Below, piece by piece: positions 12,110 to 23,647 of a DNA stretch of 64,000 nt. The notes below the pieces were generated by a model. The model saw only the letters and a list, made by a program, of their open reading frames with translations. It ran no database searches and was not told the DNA's origin. Each line of letters starts with the position of its first letter. Position 1 is the stretch's first letter. The stretch is taken from contig JAJOHG010000133.1 in NCBI GenBank assembly GCA_021029095.1, forward strand, positions 1 through 64,000, read 5' to 3'. This DNA comes from Phellopilus nigrolimitatus (lineage: Eukaryota; Basidiomycota; Agaricomycetes; Hymenochaetales; Hymenochaetaceae). A program made the position numbers and the translations under genes.

Positions 12110-14617
12110 CTATGTCATCGATGGCCATGTTGATAATGGTGTCGAGGTGAACAAAGGATTTTTGTTAGGCTGAGGAGCGGGAGGATTGAAAGGAGGATGG
12201 GATGTCCGTGGGGTTGCGAAGGAAAAATCTTTTGACGTGCCCGAAGAGATTGATTGTGTTAATGCAGGTGTAGCCCCATTCACAGTGGATGCGCTGAATT
12301 AGCAAGTCCGCGTTTCAGCGTACTTTTGTCAATAACAAGTCAATAACCACTCACGGTGTCTCCGCTGTGCTCGGTATATCGTCGAGCGCGGCTTTGAGGA
12401 AACCTACTTGGTGGAGGAAGTCCCAAACGCGGCTCGTTTTATTGACATCAATCTTGATCAGGTCGCGCGCTTCACGACGGCGGAGTTGCCCGCCGCGCCT
12501 TGCGTACTCGCGTACGAGGGTCTCCTTCATCGCGAGGTAAGGCCGCGGCATGATGCGCAGCGACGCACAAAGCATTTGTTCTGCTGGCGTGAGCAAATGC
12601 AGTGCAGGGCTATTCGCAAGGTTGAGCGGTGCCGCTGGAGAAATGGGACGGTTTATTAGTCAGAAGCAGAAGTAGATGAACGTAGCTGGACTCACGTTGT
12701 CTGCGTATGAACGATGATGTCGCACCCGAGCCCGGAGCACTCGACCGAATAGGCGCTTCGACCTCCTTCGCACCCTCCGACTCTTGGAAGGATGCCACGC
12801 TGCTCAGACGACGAGGGTCGGGGCCCGCAGAGCCGCGAGTGCTGCCAATACGCAGTTGTAAGCGCTCGTAAGAGCTGGCAGCCAGTGCAGCCTTTGCTTG
12901 TGCCTATAAGAATTCAGAAAGCCTAATTCGAAAAATGGCGTAGAAACGGCGCACCCGTTTCAAGACGTCCGATTCGTACCGTTCGATGTCCATTGCTGAC
13001 CGAAGGCCCATTCTTCGATAATGTTGCAGCTCCTGAATCCGTTTGCGAAGGATAGATTCCCCTACGAAGAACGGTATCAATTAAAGAAAGACTGAAAATT
13101 AAAATTAACTGACATATTGTATCGTCGACAAATGTATCGTAATCCTCTGCTGTCTGCAGTTTTGCGAGGGGCTTCAAACGTTGGGCAATGTCCTTCTCCT
13201 CCTTCGGCCGCTTCTTATCAAGAAGCTGCATCTAACGAGAAAAAACGGTAGATCAGCACCGCACCCATTCTACTATAAACAGCCGACACACCTTCTTGTA
13301 CTCCAGGAGTCCACGGTCAAACATGACAGCTTTATTCTCCAGTCGCTTCTCGATGCGCTGGTTGTACATCTCCAGAAGCGAGAGCTTGAAGTTGATTGAG
13401 TCACGTGTCTCGTATGGAGGTGGTAGCACGGGCTCCTCCACTTCACCCGCGCCTTCCCCATCCTTTCCATCCTTTCCATCTTCCTTCACCAACTTCTCGC
13501 GACGCACCTCAGCATGTCCATTCGCTACATCATACCCATTCATGAGCGCAGCCATGACATCGACACCATCCGCACTCTGCTCCCTCCAGTCTCCTCCAAC
13601 ATTTGCCTTCTGACGCTCCTTCCCTTTCCGCCTCTCCTCGTCAAGCCTGGAGCGTGCGATGACGTCCACGTCCGCTTCGTCAATGGGCATCTCGTCTCCG
13701 CCGAACTCACGCACAATTCCGAACTCGAGGTCCTTTACGAGGTCCTCAGCATCGTTGTCAAGCTCGTGCTCAAATTCGAGACGACCAGGAAGAAATGTCG
13801 CGATATCGTGCACGCCCGGTGCAGACGTCGGCGCAGGAGCAGGTTTCGAGCTTGTTACAGCCGCCGTCATCGATGATATACGCCGGCGCTTGCGCTCATG
13901 GAAAAGGGAGGGGTCGACGTCGAATGACTGGTCCATCCGCTATTCGTAACTTGAGCTTTCGGGTTTCATTGTACGCACGATCATTAAACGCACCGGTATT
14001 GGCCAATCTGGTGAGTTGATGTATACATTGCAGTAATGTTCCTCGACTTCCTCCCTCGTTCGCGTGCCAACGTGTTTAGCGATCTCCTGCCAATTTCCGA
14101 GGCCTTGCAAAGCGATGCCCTCGATAAGCAACAGTTCCCTGAAAGACGTGTTAATCCTTCGGAGTGCTTCTGACTTTAACCACTCACTCGTCGGCCCCCC
14201 AATCCTCCACAAAAATTGGATAAGAGTGTAACTCCTACACACACAATATATATTTCTGCTGTTTGGATGAAGCAAGCATATGACTGACCACAACCCGGTA
14301 CTGATGGCCCCTCTTGTGCATTTTGAACTCTTTGCCAGCGCAGAAACAAGACGGACAAATATCAATGCCATCACCAGACTCGCACACCGGATCGGCACAC
14401 TTGATGCGGATTGAATGCGTCAAATCGCGTGTACACGAGTCGCAATGGATCTGGAGACCAGGCTCGCTGACCGCTAAAATTCATTCGGTTTACGTAAGCC
14501 AATCGGTTGGACAGGACAAAGGCCGCGATGGACACCGATTGCAAAACGCACGACGGAAAAGAACTTACCTTGCACCTCGTCAGGTAACAATGTCCGCTTG
14601 CGCTGCGTGATCGTCAT
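12110..14617 (-). CDS. ADA2: SAGA transcriptional adaptor Ada2
   Basis: Ten exons (14569-14617, 14289-14473, 14188-14234, 13994-14138, 13292-13939, 13114-13231, 12955-13061, 12696-12903, 12355-12634, 12110-12293) give 656 aa. Ada2 links the Gcn5 acetyltransferase to SAGA/ADA complexes and boosts nucleosome acetylation. Domains in order: a ZZ zinc finger (about 20-75; IHCDSCTRDL, CADPVCESGDGIDICPSCF), a SANT/Myb repeat (about 95-150; NWQEIAKHVGTRTREEVEEHY), a long middle with a coiled segment ending in EYKK and RKRIQELQHYRRMGLRSAMDIERYESD, and a C-terminal SWIRM domain (about 510-595; TPAEQMLCASLRIMPRPYL, VWDFLHQVGFL). If the last intron is not removed, the reading frame stops at a TGA formed by its GTGAGT donor, giving a 595-aa product; splicing adds 61 low-complexity Ser/Thr/Pro residues. 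Which form is used cannot be told from sequence. Confidence 0.92.
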
Positions 14618-15094
14618 CGCCCGCCACGTCCGATCTGGACTCAACCCGTCGATGTGTTCGCCTTTTCTCTCAAACTCTCTTGGTATAACACACAGTCGGA
14701 ATCGTGAACGATGTCGGAGTGTTGTTGCAAAGTAGCAATAGCCTCAGGGAGAAATTGGCTCGGAAACTGACCGTCGCTTTGAATGTCGGCGACAGAGGTT
14801 TCTCACGGTTGGACGCGCAAAAAAGCCAGTAGAAGCTGCCGGACTTGATCGTAGGACGACCGCCGATGTCAGGGAATGCCGTAGAGCTGTGATTCGTATG
14901 AACAGTGGCGGCGTGCGTGAGCTCGTTGTCGACCGATGTATCGGCGGGATCGTGTCAGACGACGCAGACGCTGTGGCCCTATTTGGTCACATTGTCTGTT
15001 TTTGGTAATTGTGGCGCACACACACACACTTCGGATTGGATGTTTAATTCTACAATTGAAGTTATTGTAACACAGACATATTGGAATTACCGAA
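14618..15094. other. ADA2 upstream / phosphatase downstream spacer
   Basis: No gene seen. The stretch lies between the ADA2 start and the stop of the next minus-strand gene, so it holds the ADA2 promoter and the phosphatase 3' UTR. A short (CA)n run is near 15018. Confidence 0.5.
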
Positions 15095-15695
15095 TTATTT
15101 CGAGTTTCTAACCCTTTGTTTGATTTCTCTCTCCCATTCACGCAATGTCTTCTCAAAACCGACGTTTGGCTTTGTGCAGGGGCGCTTGTCACGGACAACC
15201 TTGAGCGCATCGTCGTAGCCCATCTCTTTCTCCCGCATTAGGTATGCAATCACGATCGACGAGCTTCGCGAAATTCCCTGCACTCACAAACATAACACGT
15301 TGGAAAAAACCCACAACTACAACAAAGACAACTGATAACGAATAGCTTACCTGCTGGCAATACACGAGCACATTCTCGCCGTGTTCGAGTCTGCTCGCGA
15401 TGTGTCTACACACCCCCTCGAGGTATGGCCTCAGATCCTCCCGCACACTGTCTGTAACGAGCACTCTGTACTCGCTTCGCCCGCCGGAAGAAGGAATCCC
15501 CGTCAACGTCCCATCGTGAATGGCTACGGTCTGCTGTATTCGGTGTGCGTCGAGAAGCTCCTGATCGACGCTCGCGACCCAGGATCCGATGAACAAGGCG
15601 CCTGAACCCGCATGTGCCTCGGCTGGGATGACTTCGTTTATAGGCACGCACATCGATGCCCATGCCTCAGGAGACATGTCCTCGCGACGGATCAT
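15095..15695 (-). CDS. Small dual-specificity protein phosphatase
   Basis: Two exons (15351-15695, 15095-15277) encode 175 aa, the size of a stand-alone dual-specificity phosphatase catalytic domain. The phosphate-binding loop spans the intron and reads YCQQGISRSS: the nucleophilic Cys and the Arg of CX5R are present, but the usual His before Cys is Tyr. The probable general-acid Asp is in VTDSVREDL, about 35 residues upstream, and the conserved AYLM helix follows the loop. The likely start is the Met of MIRREDMSPEAW; an in-frame Met further upstream has no family support. Members dephosphorylate phospho-Ser/Thr/Tyr, often on MAP kinases; the substrate here is unknown. With Cys and Arg intact, this is more likely an enzyme than a STYX-type dead phosphatase. 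Confidence 0.85.
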
Positions 15696-16555
15696 AATCA
15701 ATGGTCTCAAGTACGTATTTCTATCACAACTAGCTCTAGACAACTATTGTTCAGTAAGTCTAGGTCAGAGAAAAACGAAAACGAACTCTTCAAAAGCGAC
15801 GGGCACGAGCTCAAAATCTGAGACCCCCTTTGTAAATCCTTCGCGTTATAAAGTCGTCGAGGAGCAGATCAGCGGAGCAGCCTTGCTATCCGAACCATAA
15901 CCGCACGTCACTCACGCGACCTGAGTTTCCTGTCTTGCACACCATGAGAGATTCTTGGCCTTACTGTATTCTCCGGGTGTATGCATGTAACATCAGCTTC
16001 GACCGGGTCCGCGACAACTATTCATGGTCAGGATTCTCACGCTCGTGGGTGTAGGCCTGTTCAAGTTGTCGGGATGTCTAGATGCTGACACGTATTTTTA
16101 CTTAGTCATCGTGCAAATTGGAGGTCGGACGACGTGAAGGTGCATGTCAACCAGGATCTCTGCTTTGTAAGATGCTGCTGTCGGAACACCAGGTCTGCTC
16201 TACAAAGTGCGTCTCGAACTATAAACATGCTGATTTACAATCCTTTGTTTTTGCATCTGTGGCTACCACTAGACTAAGGCTTACGTCGCCTAGAAGCTGA
16301 GGCGCGTTCGGTATTTCCACCCTCCCCCTAGTCTTTGCAAACTCATGCTATAGCCCTAATTGAGCCGGCTCTCGATTCGCTATGTTCGACACGGTTTATT
16401 CTGTAAAACCGCCAGGAATTCTGAAATCTGATTCGACCCGAAGTCCATTGAAGCCCGTAGAGCTCAAATTTAAAGGTTCAATAAATCTCTTGGACTGATA
16501 CGTTGAATCACTGCCTGCTGGTCTTTCTGGATCTATCTTGGGTACCTGTACTATT
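15696..16555. other. Spacer without recognised gene
   Basis: No family, long frame or repeat structure could be identified. It separates the phosphatase promoter from the P450 relic. Confidence 0.4.
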
Positions 16556-17650
16556 ATGAACCTAATCCTCGACCTCGCAGCTGTGGCGGTTGCTTTGCTT
16601 TGGATCGTGACGGTGACAAAGAAGCGTCCTCAGGACTTTCCGTATCCGCTAAGTCCCAAAGGACTTACAATCATCGGAATTAATCTCACCTCATTCAAGT
16701 CCAATGATTGGCTGCAAGCCACGAAATGGAGCCGTCGTATCTATGGCGGGCAAGACTGCTTGAATCTTGTCCTGATTCCTCTAGCATAAGACCTACTTCT
16801 CTCATTCCGTACCAGGTGACTTGGATTTTATCATATAAACTCGGCACCAAGACCCTCTACATCAAATCATACGCTGTTGTGGTTGAGCTACTTGAAAATC
16901 AAACGAAGATATACTCCTCAAGGCCCAGAAGCATCTTCCTCGATGACTGGTTCGTTCGTCCCATTTCTTCGGAGAACCACGCTTTTACTGTCATATAAGT
17001 CAATTAATGTCGTACAACGAGCGTATGCAACTCCATCGCGCGTAATTCCATCGCTTCTTCAACTCTGCTACGGTCAGCAACTTTAAGCCTCTGCAGCTTT
17101 GCGACACACACACACGATGCTGGCCAAGGAGAACAGACTCAACGAGTGGACGAGACACCCCTCAAACATTGGACGACCGAGAGAACCTGCCGTACGTGGA
17201 CGGCATCTGCAAGGAGTGTCTGAGGCAATTAATTCCAGCTTTTTCATCGTTCAAAATTCGTATACTAGAATTTAAAATACCTACGTGGTATAGATGGGAA
17301 GCCATCGCGCCACTGAGTACTATAAATGCGCTGCTCATTCCTAACTCTTCTAGAACCCATCAATGTAACTCATACGTCAGGAGGATTATCACAGCGAGTA
17401 CTTTATCCCCGCAGGTACAGTCGTTAGTCTAAATCAATTGGGGCATATTTACACTTTTCGCCTACGCTGTCCGCTCACTTTTTGATCCTTCATTTTGTTC
17501 ATGTAGAGCGATGCTTCGCGATCCACATGAGCATACTCAAGTCCAGAGAACATGCCGGAACGGTGATTATCAGAGAACGGCACTAGGTACCCATTGAACC
17601 CCAACAAACTTTCCTTCGGGTTCGGAAGATAGTTATGACTCCAGATCTCT
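16556..17650 (+). pseudogene. Decayed cytochrome P450 gene
   Basis: P450 pieces are found in order but in different frames with stops between them. They are: a hydrophobic anchor and a mutated proline hinge (LSPKGLTIIGINL), then a W..W segment near 16700; the beta-1 region ending YSSRPRSIFLDDW (16850-16950); DRENLPYVDGICKECLR (around 17180), which corresponds to the region just before the K-helix; RWEAIAPL (around 17295); and EYFIPAGTVVSLNQ-like and AMLRDPHEHTQ-like pieces near 17395-17535. The I-helix region with AGxDT is missing, so there has also been an internal deletion. The heme-Cys loop is unrecognisable. Order and wording resemble the intact P450 genes at 23.6-29.1 kb, but this copy is much older. 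Confidence 0.75.
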
Positions 17651-19558
17651 TCTGGAATACAGCTTTTGTTTACATGTAATTCATATACCGAGACAGAACT
17701 TGTCCAAGAAAACTGCTAGCAGAGGGTTCTGTGAGCATCTAAAAAGTCACTGGCACGCAGTTTGCCTCTTTGTTCATCACGATCTCCGGCTCTTCATACC
17801 AGTTGCTTCTTTCCTTGCGTGCTTTGACTTCGACAAAGCGACAGACGCAGGTAGGTGACCCGATGACCTCGACAAGCGAGTATGACGATAGTCTCATCAA
17901 ATAAGGACCATGCGCTTGCGCTCGTAAACTCTGAATCAGATTGTTTGGTCTGCTATAGGGGAATTCGTTCAAGTAAATGGTCATTCCGCGATCCAAGGTT
18001 ATACAGAGTGTCATTCAGGCTAGTCGAGGCGAAAGCGACTTCTTAGCTTATAGCTATACGATCAATACTTCATCAAACGCTCAATTAAAAGAAAAAATAC
18101 AATGCTACTCGTTTGTGTATTCAAAGGATTTCGTGCTCCGTGCTAGGTTTCGCGAAATCTTCTGCAAATGTATTGGCCCGGTCCCATAAGTTCATTCAAA
18201 ACCCTTCCCTCGGAGGAAGGGACCTGAAAGGGGCATGCGAAGACCTACACACGCAAATCGCAAAATGGCGCGATCTGCACGCCCACTTGCGAACTCGCGC
18301 TGCGCCATTGAATCTACCGGCACGCCTCCTCATACATAAGTAGTGCTGCTGTGGAAGTTCCTGCTCGCTTCTTGCTCTGCGCTTGCTGCAACTGTAACTG
18401 TGTTGTCGATTTACCGCTTGTTCTGCAGAATCTCTGAGTCAACACTTTCGCTGACGTACTGGAGTCCATAAAGTTCGGGCAGAAGGTAGCGACGAGAGAA
18501 CGCATGGATGAAGAGCCCTCTTACTATTCAAAGTTGCTGGCAGAAAAGGACTACAGCGAAGACATTGTAGCGTAGTTGCTTCCCACGTCCAACCGAAGTC
18601 TGGCTGCCGAGCCCTGCATCGAAACGTGAACGGACGGACACATCGTTGCATCATGTACGTCGTCGGACTTACGATTTGTATTGGCTTGCTAATATCCATA
18701 TCATTCCACCTTATCCGCTTAGCGCAAATGTCATTCACCTTGTCACCGGAGCAGCATTTCGCAAGGGGCGCCCATCCTTTTCGCTGAGTAATGTGCTTCC
18801 CAATTGCACAATTATCCGTCGACTTCGGTGATTTGCTGAGCAATCCAGCGTGTGCGTGGATGTCGAGTACAGCGCTGGGTGGGGATTCTTGGAGAATCTC
18901 CACCCCTTCGCGACGTTCGAAGGTGCGGAAGAGTCTATTTGAAGTTCAAACGTGCCCAAGCGACACCTTCAGTGATGTCACGAGGTCTGTGCGGACTGTA
19001 TATGATAATTTGCTGCGCAGGCCTCGACCGTCTTTAGTGTGTCTTCGGCGAATGGGCGCGTCGTCGCCCTGTCTCCGATGTCTTCCTGCGTGTCTGCTAT
19101 TGGTTTGCTGCGTGGAACTATAGATAAGATGGCATGTGGGCTCGGTTAGAATGTGAGGCAGTGAAACTACCATTGTCATATTACAAAGAATACAAAATTT
19201 CCCCTACGTGGATAAAATCCAACAAAATATTATTATTATTTCCTCTCATTAAATGCTGAAAACAAGCAGCTCTTTCCGATGAGTCAAGTCTGCGTAGATG
19301 AAACAGGTTTTGTCTTGATTTTTCCGTAGATATCATCAGGGGAAATGGTGCCTTCGGTATCGGACCGGAATCGGGCATAGCTAGTGATTTATAATACGGG
19401 TGACCAAGGCGTAAGCATGGGTCTATCTCTCCCGTCCCTTACAGTTTTTATCTTTCCCCACCTCGTCGCGCATAGCGAACGCAAAACGCTCGTCACCGGC
19501 GCCGACGCCGTCCTCACATCTTTTGGCGCAATTGTAGTACCCACAGACCGCAGAGGGC
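17651..19558. other. Spacer with only weak open frames
   Basis: No named family is visible. A 91-codon minus-strand frame (17739-18014) and a plus-strand piece ending MDEEPSYYSKLLAEKDYS (about 18504-18575, stop at 18573) read like protein but have no partner exons; they may be relics. The last ~200 bp are CT/GC-rich and probably hold the bZIP promoter. Confidence 0.35.
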
Positions 19559-20590
19559 ATGTCGCACTCGCCGCTGCACGGGCTCAACGTCGTCCGGCCC
19601 GAGACCCCCCAGACGCAATATACTATCAGTGACCAGCAGGACCTCCTCGCCAACCCTCCCTTCCCCGACTTCAACGCCCAGCTCGACCTATGGACGAACC
19701 TCCACTTCCAGACCGACGAGCCCTTCGTCAGACGCGGCGGCAGAGCCGGGGACGATGGCACGGCGAGCCCGCTCGACGAGGACAGGGACGACGAGGCCGA
19801 CCCTGAGGGCCCCGCCTCGCTCGAGGGGCACGTCAACGCAGTCAACCCCGTCGCCGTGCCAAATGTGCCAGCCGTCGGCCAGCAGGCGCAGGCGCAGGCG
19901 CAGCAGCAGCCGTCGCCCTTCGACATGAACACCATTCTCGCCGGGTTCGGCATCGACCCGTACCTCGTCCCGCAAGTGACCGCCCCACCGTCCTCCCAGG
20001 CGGCGTCGCTCGCGCAGCTACTCGCGTCCTACCCCTTGGCGCCGCCGTCGTTCTTCGGCCAGGCGCCAGACACGGCCGCGGCGCCGGCGCCCGTCCCGCA
20101 GTCCCGGCCAGCCGCTCAGGTCAAGCGTCCGCGCTCCCGCAAGGCTACCGTATCTATCCCCGCGACTCCGGTGTCGGCCTCTTCGGCGTCTTTCGACCGT
20201 TCCTTTTCCGTGGACGCCGAATCGGCGGACGGCACGGACGGCGGCGGTCTGCCGCTCAACGCGGTGGACGACAAGCGCAAGCGCAACACGGCCGCCTCTG
20301 CGCGCTTCCGCCTGAAGAAAAAAGAGCGCGAGGCCGCGCTCGAAAAGCGCAGCAAGGAGCTGGAGACGCGCGTGAACGAGCTCGAGCGCGAGTGCGAGGG
20401 CCTGCGCCGCGAAAACGGCTGGCTCAAGGGCCTCGTCGTCGGCGTCACCGGCGCAAACCAGGGCGCGCAGGTGGGCCCGGCAGGCACTGGCGCAGGTTCG
20501 AAGAGGAAGCGTGATATGGAGGAGAAGAACGCGAGGGCTGCAGAGAGGGTGGGCTCCGAAGGCAAGAAGATTGCCGTCGCCACCATGTAA
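19559..20590 (+). CDS. bZIP transcription factor, Cys3/Zip1-like
   Basis: Single-exon gene, 343 aa. The basic region and zipper lie at about 238-300: KRKRNTAASARFRLKKKERE carries the N-x2-A-A-x2-F/C-R signature, and the adjoining leucine heptads run through LEKRSKELETRVNELERE to ENGWLKGLV. The wording NTAASARFR..KKK and ENxWLKGLV is typical of Neurospora CYS-3 and fission yeast Zip1, regulators of sulfur assimilation and cadmium response, so a sulfur-regulatory role is inferred only by family. The N-terminus is acidic, Pro- and Gln-rich, as in an activation domain. Third codon positions are strongly G+C, clearly more than in neighbouring P450 genes, which suggests high expression or different selective history. 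It lies between P450 relics, with no evidence that it regulates them. Confidence 0.92.
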   Translation: MSHSPLHGLNVVRPETPQTQYTISDQQDLLANPPFPDFNAQLDLWTNLHFQTDEPFVRRGGRAGDDGTASPLDEDRDDEADPEGPASLEGHVNAVNPVAVPNVPAVGQQAQAQAQQQPSPFDMNTILAGFGIDPYLVPQVTAPPSSQAASLAQLLASYPLAPPSFFGQAPDTAAAPAPVPQSRPAAQVKRPRSRKATVSIPATPVSASSASFDRSFSVDAESADGTDGGGLPLNAVDDKRKRNTAASARFRLKKKEREAALEKRSKELETRVNELERECEGLRRENGWLKGLVVGVTGANQGAQVGPAGTGAGSKRKRDMEEKNARAAERVGSEGKKIAVATM

Positions 20591-21230
20591 ATTATCGCCG
20601 GACGAGCAATGGATGCACGCACGCTCGAACACTCGTACTCGAGCGCATGAACGCCACGCTAGGACGGTTGGACTTGGATATATATTTGACACGCGCGGCT
20701 GCTGTATAAAGTTATGCCTCTTAAACTGTTGTTTTGATTTATATTTCTAGTCGCTTTCCCCCCCTTCCATTTTCCATTTTTGACTTCCGATTCTGACTTC
20801 CCATGTTGATTTTTTGGAGTGGGCTGATTTGTGATGACGGTATGGCTGGTAGGGTTGGTTCGGTGCGGAAGAGTAACAAACAAACTGTACGCCATATAAA
20901 CTACGAAAAACAGAAAATTGACCTTTTGTTTTTTAAATGCGCCCAAATGCGCTTATATAAGCTCGATAAGCCTCTTCGAGCTTCAAGAACCTCCCTTCTT
21001 AATTATGCATATAGCTCTCGACATCTTAAATTAAGTACGCGTTGGATTTAAGAAATGAATCCTCATGATGACGGAATATATACAGCGACAGGAGATCTGG
21101 TACTCATTGACACCGCGCTATCGGGTCAGAAATCTAGCAGACCCCTGCTAGTACTGGTTTTCATTCGAAATCCTTTTCCTACTCGCCCCAGGATCATCAA
21201 AACAACTGACTCTTGTTATCCCGTATCTGA
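20591..21230. other. Spacer, 3' side of the bZIP gene
   Basis: Probable 3' UTR and intergenic DNA; AT-rich after 20700. Nothing else is supported. Confidence 0.4.
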
Positions 21231-21805
21231 ACGCCTTGATTCGAGCTGTCGACGAAGTACTCCATCGCTATGCTCGAGGACTTCCGTGGGGTCTTCCTGT
21301 TATTGGCAATATATTGGATATGCCCAAGGACCGTGAGTGGCTGGGAATTGTGGAGTGGAAGAAGACTTGTGGTGCTTTGTACAGTATGTTACGTTGTGCG
21401 TGGATATCTAGGTTCGTTAGGCGACATCATTTTTGTTGGGAACCTCTTACGAAGCAGTTCTTGACCTGTTCGAGAAGCGCTTTTCGATACACTCATCCAG
21501 ACCGAGCAAATATTATGATGTCAGAGCTGTACACCCTTTCCTTTACTTACAAGAGAATCGCTCATAATGCTTCCCTAGTGAATGATGGGACCGGTTTACC
21601 CCGAATATGTCATAGGGAGAGAGAGCACAGGAACCCTCCACCAGTTCCTCGAGCCAGTAAAGCAATACGCTGAATTGCAGACGCACGAAAAGCACGAACT
21701 CCAAACCGCGGAAGGCTTCATGCAACACGTGCTTTGCATATTCCATGCAGACAGCTCTGTCGGTGCGGTAATTATGAATATGTTCAATCATCTCCACATT
21801 TGAAA
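21231..21805 (+). pseudogene. Decayed P450 related to the tandem pair, inverted
   Basis: N-terminal third of a P450 on the plus strand, opposite to its intact relatives. Recognisable parts are: GLPVIGNILDMPKDREWLGIVEWKKT (around 21288-21370; compare GNIFDMPKDHEWLTVAQWRKT in the intact copy); GDIIFVGN; a shifted SYEAVLDLFEKR piece after a deletion of roughly 30 nt (21420-21480); the IHSSRPSK equivalent; and HQFLEPVKQYAELQTHEKHEL, EGFMQHV and SSVGAVIM (21635-21780). Several frame changes and stops separate them. Nothing corresponding to the I-helix, K-helix or heme loop follows. A partial duplicate or 3'-deleted copy is the simplest reading. Confidence 0.8.
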
Positions 21806-22364
21806 TGCTGACGTTTTCTTTCTAGTCCAAGTCGAGATAGCGTGAGAAACTGTGTCGAAATTCCCCCGTTAGGCTGCCTTAACCGCGATCTCAAGCTCTT
21901 CGTTCTGGACGCAATAAACAGAACAAATCTGAAAAAAAAAATCAAAATATTGCATGGAGGCTGTTTAGCACCTCACAATGTTCGTGCTTGCTAGAAAAAT
22001 GTCGATTTTGTGGTAAAAGGAGCTCAGCAGCTGATGTTGTCGCCATTAACATTTACCGTTTTCCTGCCACTTGCAGATTTTGGCAACGGCAGATCACTAC
22101 CCCGCGCGGTTTTGCAACCGAACGGGCTCTAGAATTTCGATCCTGCACATAAGTCCTTGAATCTGACTCTGGCTATGTACTTAACATCGAGCTACAATCA
22201 TTGCCCCCCTCTCTTTAAAAAAATAAATTTGCTATTACTTTGCATGCTCTTGACAGTCGGTCGCTGGCACACCGCCTAGTTTGCTACAGTGTAGACAATC
22301 CGGATGGCCGGCCTCTCATATTTGTCGCATAGCACGACGCCTTCACTAACTGACACTTGCGCCA

Positions 22365-23114
22365 TTGCTACTCTGCGATTCTGTCAGTGGTCACCCCGCA
22401 ATGCTGTATATGCGAGGCAATGTGACTATTCTACAGGTTGTCAAGACGCAGGGACTTAAAGGTATAGTCTTTCATGTATCAGTGGATCTGTTGGGATACT
22501 TTACATTTCTTGCCGTCGCATATTCAAGAATGCCGTTCCAAGGACAAATCCCGGGCTTCACAGGCTCGTTCGGGCCCAAGTCTGTTTACGTCGTCTTTTT
22601 GGGAATCCAGCCGAAGCGTCCGACACGGATAGGGATCCTGCTCACGCGGGAGCAGCACGACAGTCCGCTCGCAGAGCTCTTCCACTGTGAATCTACGGGC
22701 GAGAGAGCGGGCAGGTACAAGAAGACACGGACACCCAGACCCATTGAGGATATCTTAGAACTGCGCACAAACCGTCACCTCTACCTCCAATCCGCCATCA
22801 AGCTTAACGAGGATCCGTTGGGCCGGAAGGAGTCTCGAACGGTGCGTGACGTGCTGACGTTACCTGACCCCGACCCACTGCAGCGCGGCTCGCTCGCTGA
22901 GTGGCTTACGGTCTTTCTCACGAACATCGACTTCGTCTTCCGTTGCGATAGCAGGTTCAGCAGGTTGGACAGAGTTGCGCAGGTGATCATCAAACGTGGT
23001 ACCAATGCGAGGCGCCGAAAGAAAGTCTTTTCAATCTGGCCAGAGATGCAGACGAGGAAATCCGTGCTGAACAAAGTGCTGAGGAGGTTATGGAAGAAAA
23101 TGTCGAGCCAATGA
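22365..23114 (+). CDS. Unassigned 249-codon open frame
   Basis: An uninterrupted frame with no recognised domain. The first part is hydrophobic (around VDLLGYFTFLAVAY) and the C-terminus is basic (RRRKKVF, LRRLWKKMSSQ). The opposite strand is also open over much of the interval, so it is not certain which strand, if either, is coding. It could be a relic of a membrane-protein gene. No splice-linked exons were found on either side. Confidence 0.25.
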   Translation: MLLCDSVSGHPAMLYMRGNVTILQVVKTQGLKGIVFHVSVDLLGYFTFLAVAYSRMPFQGQIPGFTGSFGPKSVYVVFLGIQPKRPTRIGILLTREQHDSPLAELFHCESTGERAGRYKKTRTPRPIEDILELRTNRHLYLQSAIKLNEDPLGRKESRTVRDVLTLPDPDPLQRGSLAEWLTVFLTNIDFVFRCDSRFSRLDRVAQVIIKRGTNARRRKKVFSIWPEMQTRKSVLNKVLRRLWKKMSSQ

Positions 23115-23647
23115 ACGCTGTGCCTTACTGCGACAGCGCACAAGGTAAAATAGACGGGAAAATCAGTGATGTTGCATTTGCCGAGACAGTTAATAATATA
23201 AAAGTTGTATTTGGGGAGGGAAGACCGAGCACCGACTTCGGTCCATCGTTTTCAGTTTCCAGAAAAGAACTAGGATCAAGCTTATATGATAACTTGACCA
23301 TTCGGGAATTGATCAGTCAGTAACGAATCAATAAGGGACCGAGGTAATCGCTTCACGCAACAAAGCTGACGGTTCAAACTATTGGTATCTCTTCGCGTAA
23401 TTATACAGCCTCACTCGAGCGCTTTGTTGCACTACAATATGGTTTGCGGTATAATTTGCAGTATTGTGGGTCTTTTTATCTCAGAGGAAAATTAGCGAGG
23501 ATTTCCTTCCGAGCAAACGAGCTTACATAAGCAGAAAAACGATCTGCATGGACCCACATGTCAAATCTTCACAAACCTCCCGTTTCTTTTATTTAGTAAG
23601 AAAGTTCTGACTATTCATTCACTCATGGGTGAGTAGGTACAAGTTAG

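Noticed and set aside
18439..18903. 154-codon minus-strand frame
   Set aside because: Residue composition looks random, and no domain or splice partners were found.
20018..20692. 224-codon minus-strand open frame opposite the bZIP gene
   Set aside because: The bZIP frame has an unmistakable basic-zipper domain and strong GC3 bias; the opposite frame is its shadow.
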